The notes under the pieces were generated by a model, which was not told where the DNA came from, ran no database searches, and worked only from the letters and a program-made list of their open reading frames with translations. Shown piece by piece: positions 7,194 through 11,449 of a stretch of 11,449 nucleotides of DNA; position 1 is the first letter of the stretch; every line of letters begins with the position of its first letter. Source of the stretch: Candidatus Kapaibacterium sp. (GTDB lineage Bacteria > Bacteroidota > Ignavibacteria > Kapaibacteriales > UBA2268); contig JAQIDA010000077.1 in the NCBI GenBank assembly GCA_027858275.1, positions 1 to 11,449 of the forward strand. The letters run 5' to 3'. The translations under genes and the position numbers were made by a program.

Positions 7194-7481
7194 ATGTCCA
7201 GGTCGTTAAAAAAAGGATTCTTTACTCACTATAAATTGCTCAAGAAAATTGAAGCATTAAATGAGTCAAACAAAAGGCAGGTAATCAAAACTTGGTCACG
7301 CGCGTCTACTATAACGCCTGACTTTGTAGGACATACTGTCGCCGTGCACAACGGCAAAAATTTCATACCCGTGTTCATAAGCGAAAACTTAGTAGGACAT
7401 AAATTCGGGGAATTCGCGCCGACACGTATGTACAGAGGTCATGCCGGCCATAGAAAAGAACAAAGAACTGCTAAAAAATAA
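7194..7481 (+). CDS. rpsS: 30S ribosomal protein S19 (uS19)
   Basis: S19 is a 30S head protein that contacts the 50S subunit through the intersubunit bridges. The 95-residue product starts MSRSLKKGFFTHYKLLKKI and contains WSRASTITPDFVGHTVAVHNG (about 34-54), then the near-invariant LVGHKFGEFAPTR and YRGHAGHRK. AAAGGGG at 7178-7184 overlaps the rplB stop and lies 9 nt before the ATG, so translation may be coupled to rplB. Length and sequence are normal for the family. Confidence 0.98.
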   Translation: MSRSLKKGFFTHYKLLKKIEALNESNKRQVIKTWSRASTITPDFVGHTVAVHNGKNFIPVFISENLVGHKFGEFAPTRMYRGHAGHRKEQRTAKK

Positions 7482-7501
7482 ATATTGCGGAGACAATAAT
7501 A

Positions 7502-7846
7502 ATGGAAGCAAGGGCACAGAAAAAACATATCCGCTCATCGCCCAGAAAGATGAGATTGCTCATTGATCTGATTCGCGGAAAAAGCGTTACAGAAGCTTTT
7601 TCCATACTCAGGTTCTCAACAAAAATAGCATCAAAAGATGCTGAAAGACTGTTGACATCAGCAATTTCCAATCTTTCAAATAATGAAGACGGAAGAACAG
7701 TTGACAACGCTAACATCAACATCAAACAAGCTTGGGTTGATTGCGGACCGATGATGAAAAGAATTCAGCCGGCCCCGATGGGAAGAGCTTACAGAGTGAG
7801 AAAGCGTTCGAATCATTTAACAATTGTTGTAGAAACTCAAGATTAA
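7502..7846 (+). CDS. rplV: 50S ribosomal protein L22 (uL22)
   Basis: L22 is a 23S rRNA binding protein whose long beta-hairpin lines the nascent peptide tunnel near the macrolide site. The 114-residue product begins MEARAQKKHIRSSPRKMRLL, with the typical RGKSVTEAFSIL. The hairpin segment MMKRIQPAPMGRAYRVRKR is intact, so there is no deletion of the kind linked to macrolide resistance in other bacteria. GGAG at 7489-7492 lies 9 nt before the ATG. The gap to rpsS is 20 nt. Confidence 0.97.
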   Translation: MEARAQKKHIRSSPRKMRLLIDLIRGKSVTEAFSILRFSTKIASKDAERLLTSAISNLSNNEDGRTVDNANINIKQAWVDCGPMMKRIQPAPMGRAYRVRKRSNHLTIVVETQD

Positions 7847-7852
7847 AATAAC

Positions 7853-7859
7853 AGAGGAG
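7853..7859 (+). promoter_or_regulatory. Shine-Dalgarno motif deciding the TTG start of rpsC
   Basis: AGAGGAG ends 7 nt before a TTG at 7867. The frame from this TTG gives MGQKTNPIGLRLG, the canonical S3 start. The next in-frame ATG would remove this conserved block. Confidence 0.85.
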
Positions 7860-7866
7860 TGTTACT

Positions 7867-8508
7867 TTGGGACAGAAAACTAATCCTATCGGACTGCGAT
7901 TAGGCATCATCAGACAGTGGGACGCCAACTGGTTTGATGAAAAAAATGTCGCCGCAAAAATTGGCGAAGATATGAAAGTCCGTGATTATATTAAAAAACG
8001 TTTGAAAAAAGCCGGCGTAGGCCGTGTTATTCTTGAGCGTACTACAAAACAATTGAGAATCACGATTAATACTTCCAGACCCGGTGTCATCATCGGTCGT
8101 TCAGGAAAAGATATTACTCAGCTTGAAGAAGAAATCAAGAGATTTACAAAAAGAGAAGACGTAAAGATACTTATCAGTGAAATCAAAAGACCCGAATTGG
8201 ATGCTATCTTGGTTGCTGAGAATATCGCGCAACAGCTCGAAGGAAGAATCTCCTTCAGACGCGCTCTTAAAATGTCCGTTTCCTCAGCAATGAGAACCGG
8301 CGCTGTCGGCATCCGCGTAATGTGCGCGGGAAGACTCGGCGGAGCTGAAATGGCAAGAACAGAACAGTATAAAGACGGAAGAATTCCTCTGCATACATTG
8401 CGCGCGGATATTGATTATGGAACCGCAACAGCTCAGACTATATACGGATCAATCGGTGTAAAAGTCTGGATCTGCAAAGGCGAGATAATCGGTAAGAGCT
8501 TATATTAA
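7867..8508 (+). CDS. rpsC: 30S ribosomal protein S3 (uS3)
   Basis: S3 is a 30S protein at the mRNA entry tunnel, with mRNA helicase activity shared with S4 and S5. The 213-residue product starts from TTG with MGQKTNPIGLRLG, the standard opening. A type II KH domain carries the GxxG loop in RPGVIIGRSGKDI (71-83). The C-terminal S3 domain includes GRISFRRALK and the family's GVRVxxxGRLGGAEMAR type motif, read here as GIRVMCAGRLGGAEMAR. It lacks the extra tail of the 233-aa E. coli protein, which is common. rplP follows after 31 nt. Confidence 0.98.
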   Translation: MGQKTNPIGLRLGIIRQWDANWFDEKNVAAKIGEDMKVRDYIKKRLKKAGVGRVILERTTKQLRITINTSRPGVIIGRSGKDITQLEEEIKRFTKREDVKILISEIKRPELDAILVAENIAQQLEGRISFRRALKMSVSSAMRTGAVGIRVMCAGRLGGAEMARTEQYKDGRIPLHTLRADIDYGTATAQTIYGSIGVKVWICKGEIIGKSLY

Positions 8509-8539
8509 TGAAGTGAAATATAATTGCGAGAAATAAAAA

Positions 8540-8956
8540 ATGTTAAGTCCGAAAAGAGTAAGATACCGCAAGACACAACGCGGCAGAATGCGTGGGAAAG
8601 CTTACAGAGGATCATTAGTAACCTTCGGGTCATATGGTCTTAAAGCACTGGATTGTGCTTGGTTAACGAACCGTCAAATTGAAGCGTCACGTATTGCAAT
8701 AAACAGATTCCTCAAACGTGAGGGAAAGTTGTGGATTCGTATTTTCCCGGATAAACCTTATACAAAAAAACCTGCTGAAACCAGACAGGGTAAAGGTAAA
8801 GGTAATCCTGAAGGTTGGGTAGCAGTTGTAAAACCCGGAAGAGTTTTATTTGAAGTCGAAGGCGTGTCCGAAGAAGCGGCAAAAGAAGCCTTAAGACTCG
8901 CAGCCCACAAATTACCTATCAAGACAAAGTTTGTTAAACGTATTGATTTAGTCTAG
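8540..8956 (+). CDS. rplP: 50S ribosomal protein L16 (uL16)
   Basis: L16 lies in the 50S subunit near the A and P sites and helps place the acceptor ends of tRNAs. The 138-residue product begins MLSPKRVRYRKTQRGRMRG and contains FGSYGLKAL, the ITRRQIEAARIA-type segment (here LTNRQIEASRIA) and the loop RQGKGKGNPEGWVAVVKPG (82-100). Arg82 aligns with the E. coli arginine hydroxylated by RoxA (Arg81). The 31-nt gap after rpsC holds only a weak GCGAGA-like motif. Its TAG stop is separated by one base from the rpmC ATG, so the two are likely coupled. Confidence 0.97.
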   Translation: MLSPKRVRYRKTQRGRMRGKAYRGSLVTFGSYGLKALDCAWLTNRQIEASRIAINRFLKREGKLWIRIFPDKPYTKKPAETRQGKGKGNPEGWVAVVKPGRVLFEVEGVSEEAAKEALRLAAHKLPIKTKFVKRIDLV

Positions 8957-8957
8957 G

Positions 8958-9161
8958 ATGAAACCTCGTAAAACATCAGATTTGATAGAATTAACTGAAG
9001 AAGAACTAAGACGTACTCTCGACGAAACCAAAGAAACTTTGGCAAAGCAGAGATTTCAAAACGCCTTGAGTCAGTTACACGATACCGCGTATTTGAATAT
9101 ATTAAGAAAAGATATCGCGCGAATTCAAACAATTATCAATGAACGTCAAAGAGCGAAATAA
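8958..9161 (+). CDS. rpmC: 50S ribosomal protein L29 (uL29)
   Basis: L29 is a small helical hairpin protein beside L23 at the tunnel exit. The 67-residue product reads as two helices: ELTEEELRRTLDETKETLAKQRFQ, followed by LRKDIARIQTIINERQRAK, the standard family pattern. There is one base between the rplP stop and this ATG. The AGGA just before the ATG is too close to serve as a Shine-Dalgarno motif, so initiation probably depends on ribosomes finishing rplP. Confidence 0.96.
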   Translation: MKPRKTSDLIELTEEELRRTLDETKETLAKQRFQNALSQLHDTAYLNILRKDIARIQTIINERQRAK

Positions 9162-9162
9162 A

Positions 9163-9468
9163 ATGGAAAACGAAAAAATTGAAACAACGACAATCGCTGA
9201 ATCAACTGACGAAGCGAAACGCTCGAACAAAAGAGTTCTGAAAGGCAAAGTCACATCCAATAAAGCTGACAAGACAGTCACTGTCAAAGTCGAAAGATTG
9301 ATTGCTCATCCTTTGTACAAGAAATATTACAAAAGAAGCAAACAGTTCATGGCTCATGACGAGATGAATGAATGCAATATCGACGATTTTGTTAAGATAA
9401 AAGAATCACGCCCCTTAAGCAAACGCAAAATGTGGGCATTAGTTGAAATACTTGAGCGCGCAAAATAG
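9163..9468 (+). CDS. rpsQ: 30S ribosomal protein S17 (uS17) with N-terminal extension
   Basis: S17 is an OB-fold primary binding protein of 16S rRNA that is needed early in 30S assembly. The family match begins at RVLKGKVTSNKADKTVTV (about residues 24-41) and continues with HPLYKKYYKRSKQFMAHDE, NECNIDDFVKI and ESRPLSKRKMWALV. With the ATG at 9163 the product is 101 aa against 84 in E. coli. The surplus is an 18-residue polar leader rich in Glu, Thr and Ser. An in-frame ATG at 9139 would overlap rpmC by 23 nt and add eight more non-conserved residues, so I prefer 9163, one base after the rpmC stop. Neither start has a clear Shine-Dalgarno motif. Confidence 0.93.
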   Translation: MENEKIETTTIAESTDEAKRSNKRVLKGKVTSNKADKTVTVKVERLIAHPLYKKYYKRSKQFMAHDEMNECNIDDFVKIKESRPLSKRKMWALVEILERAK

Positions 9469-9486
9469 GAAGGTGTGTATTAAATT

Positions 9487-9855
9487 ATGGTACGTGAAGA
9501 AAGCAATCTGGTTGTCGCTGACAACTCAGGCGCTAAAAGAGTAAGAATAATCCGCGTATTAGGCGGACACGGGAAAAAATACGCCGGCGTAGGCGATTTG
9601 GTTGTTGTAACAGTTAAAGCAGCAATCCCTAACTCGAATGTCAAAAAGAGCGAAGTATGCGGTGCGGTTATCGTTAGTACTAAAAAAGAAATCGGCAGAA
9701 AAGACGGATCTTTCATCCGTTTTGACGACAATGCCGCTGTACTTCTCAACGCAGCAGGAGAACCAAGAGGTACTCGTATCTTTGGCCCGGTCGCAAGAGA
9801 ATTAAGAGAAAAAAATTATATGAAGATAGTCTCACTGGCTCCGGAAGTTTTATAA
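9487..9855 (+). CDS. rplN: 50S ribosomal protein L14 (uL14)
   Basis: L14 is a 50S protein at the subunit interface, contacting 16S rRNA helix 14; it is also the docking site of silencing factor RsfS. The 122-residue product has exactly the family length. It begins MVREESNLVVADNSGAKRVRIIRVLGG and ends IVSLAPEVL, with PRGTRIFGPVARELRE near the C-terminus. AGGAAGG at 9467-9473 overlaps the rpsQ stop and lies 13 nt before the ATG, which is longer than usual. A stop codon at 9481 rules out any earlier in-frame start. It opens the spc portion of the cluster. Confidence 0.98.
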   Translation: MVREESNLVVADNSGAKRVRIIRVLGGHGKKYAGVGDLVVVTVKAAIPNSNVKKSEVCGAVIVSTKKEIGRKDGSFIRFDDNAAVLLNAAGEPRGTRIFGPVARELREKNYMKIVSLAPEVL

Positions 9856-9867
9856 CGGTTAAAAGCT

Positions 9868-10194
9868 ATGAAAAAAACACAGAAAATAAAAACAGAAGAC
9901 ATCGTCCAAGTCATCGCAGGAAATGATAAAGGTACTCAAGGACGCGTTCTTGATGTAAATGACAAGACTAACAGAATTTTAGTCGAAGGTGTTAACATCA
10001 GAACCAAACACGAGAAACCTAACCCTCAAAACCAAAAGGGCGGCAGAGTAAAAAAAGAAATGCCGATTCATTATTCCAATGTAATGATACTCGACGATGA
10101 AAAGAATCCGACAAGAATCGGAATCAAACGTGAAGATGTAAACGGCAAAATTGTACCAAAGCGGTATGCCAAATCAAACGGTAAAAATTTGTAA
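9868..10194 (+). CDS. rplX: 50S ribosomal protein L24 (uL24)
   Basis: L24 is an assembly initiator protein of the 50S subunit that binds the 5' end of 23S rRNA. The 108-residue product has an N-terminal KOW motif (VQVIAGNDKGTQGRVLDV, about 13-30), followed by VEGVNIRTKHEKPNPQNQKGG and MPIHYSNVMILD, all typical. It is 12 nt after rplN and has no Shine-Dalgarno motif. In E. coli the S8 repressor site lies between rplX and rplE; the gap here (27 nt) is too short for that structure. Confidence 0.97.
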   Translation: MKKTQKIKTEDIVQVIAGNDKGTQGRVLDVNDKTNRILVEGVNIRTKHEKPNPQNQKGGRVKKEMPIHYSNVMILDDEKNPTRIGIKREDVNGKIVPKRYAKSNGKNL

Positions 10195-10221
10195 CAGATA
10201 AACTATAAAGTAAGTATAGAT

Positions 10222-10878
10222 ATGGCAAAGCAAAAAAAAGCAGGAGGACAGTTCGGATCAGTTTCCAAAAAAGCTGACTTCCGTCCTGAAGGCAAAAGAC
10301 TTGAAGAAGTCAAAGGCGAAGTTCCTTCACCGAGATTGCAGGAGATTTACCGTGAAAAGGTTGTGCCGGCAATGATGAAAAAATTTGGATATAAATCCTC
10401 GATGCAGGTTCCCAAACTCGAAAAAATATGTTTGAATATGGGAGTCGGACAAGCAACACAGGATCAGAAATTACTCCAATTCGCACTAAACGAAATGGAA
10501 TTGATTTCAGGGCAGAGACCTTGTTTGACAAAGTCGAAACGCGCGATTTCAAATTTCAAATTAAGAGAAGACATTCCAATTGGTGTTAAAGTAACATTGA
10601 GAAGAGCCGGAATGTATGAATTTATGGACAGATTTATCAACATCACATCTCCTCGTATTCGTGACTTTAGAGGTTTTTCGGATAAAGGTTTCGACGGCAG
10701 AGGCAACTTTAATGTCGGCATCAAAGAGCAGATCAACTTTATTGAAATTGATGTTGACAAAATCAACAAAATTACGGGATTGGATATCAATTTCGTTATT
10801 AAATCAAACAGCGACGAGGAATCTCATGCGCTTTTGACAGAATTTGGTTTTCCGTTCACTAAACGTGTAAAAGGATAA
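10222..10878 (+). CDS. rplE: 50S ribosomal protein L5 (uL5) with N-terminal extension
   Basis: L5 binds 5S rRNA in the central protuberance and touches the P-site tRNA. The family match begins near residue 38 with RLQEIYREKVVPAMMKKFGY and SMQVPKLEKI, and includes SPRIRDFRGFSDKGFDGRGN and the C-terminal LLTEFGFPFTK. The product is 218 aa, against 179 in E. coli. About 35 residues precede the conserved start, in a Lys/Gly-rich stretch opening MAKQKKAGGQFGSV. No ATG, and no GTG or TTG with a ribosome binding site, lies at the conserved boundary, so the long form is the best reading. No Shine-Dalgarno motif precedes the ATG. rpsN follows after 5 nt. Confidence 0.95.
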   Translation: MAKQKKAGGQFGSVSKKADFRPEGKRLEEVKGEVPSPRLQEIYREKVVPAMMKKFGYKSSMQVPKLEKICLNMGVGQATQDQKLLQFALNEMELISGQRPCLTKSKRAISNFKLREDIPIGVKVTLRRAGMYEFMDRFINITSPRIRDFRGFSDKGFDGRGNFNVGIKEQINFIEIDVDKINKITGLDINFVIKSNSDEESHALLTEFGFPFTKRVKG

Positions 10879-10883
10879 AAAAT

Positions 10884-11153
10884 ATGTCTAAGACATCAGT
10901 TTATGCCAGAAATGAAAAAAGAAAAAGATTAGTAGCTAAATACGCCGAAAGAAGAGCTGCTCTGAAAGAAGCAGGTGACTGGGAAGGTTTGCAGAAACTA
11001 CCCCGCAACAGCTCACCCGTTCGAGTAAGATCACGCTGCCAAATGACCGGACGCGGCAGAGGTGTATACAAAAAATTCGGATTATGCAGAAATGTATTCC
11101 GTCAATTAGCTTTAGAAGGTAAAATCCCCGGTATAAGAAAAGCAAGTTGGTAA
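10884..11153 (+). CDS. rpsN: 30S ribosomal protein S14 (uS14), zinc-independent short form
   Basis: S14 is a 30S head protein near S3 and S10. The 89-residue product has the conserved C-terminal half SPVRVRSRCQMTGRGRGVY, then KKFGLCRNVFR and IPGIRKASW. Only two cysteines are present (52 and 68), and they do not form the paired CxxC motifs of the 61-aa zinc form, so this is the C-minus type. It is shorter than the 101-aa E. coli protein, as in many Bacteroidota. AAGG at 10871-10874, inside the end of rplE, lies 9 nt before the ATG and suggests coupled translation. Confidence 0.97.
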   Translation: MSKTSVYARNEKRKRLVAKYAERRAALKEAGDWEGLQKLPRNSSPVRVRSRCQMTGRGRGVYKKFGLCRNVFRQLALEGKIPGIRKASW

Positions 11154-11177
11154 CATTTTAAAAAGCAGAAGAATAAT

Positions 11178-11449
11178 ATGCCAGTAACAGATTCAGTATC
11201 TGACTTTTTGACAAGAATCCGTAACGCCGGACAAGCAGGGCACAAAACCTTAGAGATGCCTGCTTCAAAAATGAAAGCTTCTATAGCTTCAATCTTGGCC
11301 GATCAGGGATTTATCAAAAGTTATGAAAAGACAGAAGAAGGTATCCAAGGAACAATCAATATTGCATTGAGATATTTCAAAGGAAAATCAGTGATTCTTA
11401 AAATGACAAGAATCAGCAAACCGGGCAGAAGAGTTTACGCTTCGGTAGA
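11178..11449 (+). CDS. rpsH: 30S ribosomal protein S8 (uS8), cut by window edge
   Basis: S8 is a primary binding protein of the central domain of 16S rRNA, and in E. coli it is the repressor of the spc operon. The frame opens at ATG 11178 with MPVTDSVSDFLTRIRNAGQAG and stays open for 90 codons to the edge. It shows the S8 pattern: MPASKMKASIASILADQGFI, then IALRYFKGKSVI and RISKPGRRVYAS. Family length is about 130 aa, so roughly 40 residues are missing to the right. It starts 24 nt after rpsN with only a weak AGAAG motif. This is its expected place in the spc order. Confidence 0.96.
   Translation, partial: MPVTDSVSDFLTRIRNAGQAGHKTLEMPASKMKASIASILADQGFIKSYEKTEEGIQGTINIALRYFKGKSVILKMTRISKPGRRVYASV

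Noticed and set aside
9139..9162. Upstream ATG start for rpsQ inside rpmC
   Set aside because: It would overlap rpmC by 23 nt and add eight non-conserved residues. The ATG at 9163 sits one base after the rpmC stop.
375..11145. Open frames of 60-120 codons on the - strand, e.g. 375-698, 1443-1805, 5488-5835 and 10464-10790
   Set aside because: They all lie wholly or mostly opposite strongly conserved ribosomal protein or elongation factor genes, and they show no recognisable domains. They are reading-frame shadows.
1..11449. Mobile elements, CRISPR arrays, tRNA genes, or a novel gene inserted in the cluster
   Set aside because: Gene order is the standard str-S10-spc order, no gap exceeds 83 nt, and no repeats of note were seen.

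Overview
The window is one uninterrupted block of translation genes, all on the + strand. It holds the str genes (rpsL, rpsG, fusA, tuf), then a complete S10 cluster (rpsJ, rplC, rplD, rplW, rplB, rpsS, rplV, rpsC, rplP, rpmC, rpsQ), then the first part of the spc cluster (rplN, rplX, rplE, rpsN, rpsH). rpsH runs off the right edge. There are 19 complete genes and one partial gene. I see no tRNA, rRNA, mobile element, CRISPR array or convincing terminator.

The likely source is a bacterium of the Bacteroidota/Chlorobiota/Ignavibacteriota (FCB) group, with GC around 40% by eye. The pointers are the order with tuf directly before rpsJ, the L2 signature DHPMGGGEG, and a short S14 (89 aa) without a zinc ribbon. 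S19, L22 and EF-Tu also read like that group. Several genes carry clear GGAG Shine-Dalgarno motifs and others have none. I would not name a genus.

Layout: 1-83 is the leader of rpsL. 84-4348 holds S12, S7, EF-G and EF-Tu. 4405-9468 holds S10 to S17. 9487-11449 holds L14 to the start of S8. Gaps between genes are 1 to 70 nt; the largest are fusA-tuf (70 nt, very AT-rich) and tuf-rpsJ (56 nt). This suggests one long transcription unit supplying ribosomal proteins and two elongation factors in a coordinated way. The gaps corresponding to the E. coli S7, L4 and S8 autoregulatory sites are too short to hold those leader structures, so control must differ.

The gene order is ordinary, and I do not see an undescribed multi-gene system. 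The oddest item is the EF-G. Its G domain is intact, but domain IV has lost the signatures of the canonical translocase: the tip histidine equivalent to E. coli His583 reads as Asn, the HxKQSGG stretch is replaced, and the C-terminal helix is missing. These changes recall the mtEFG2/spdEFG2 side of the EF-G family. Smaller oddities are extra cysteines in EF-Tu, a sharp arginine-codon contrast between tuf and fusA, an L5 with about 35 extra N-terminal residues, an S17 with an N-terminal extension, and the fact that all three non-ATG starts carry a strong GGAG motif.
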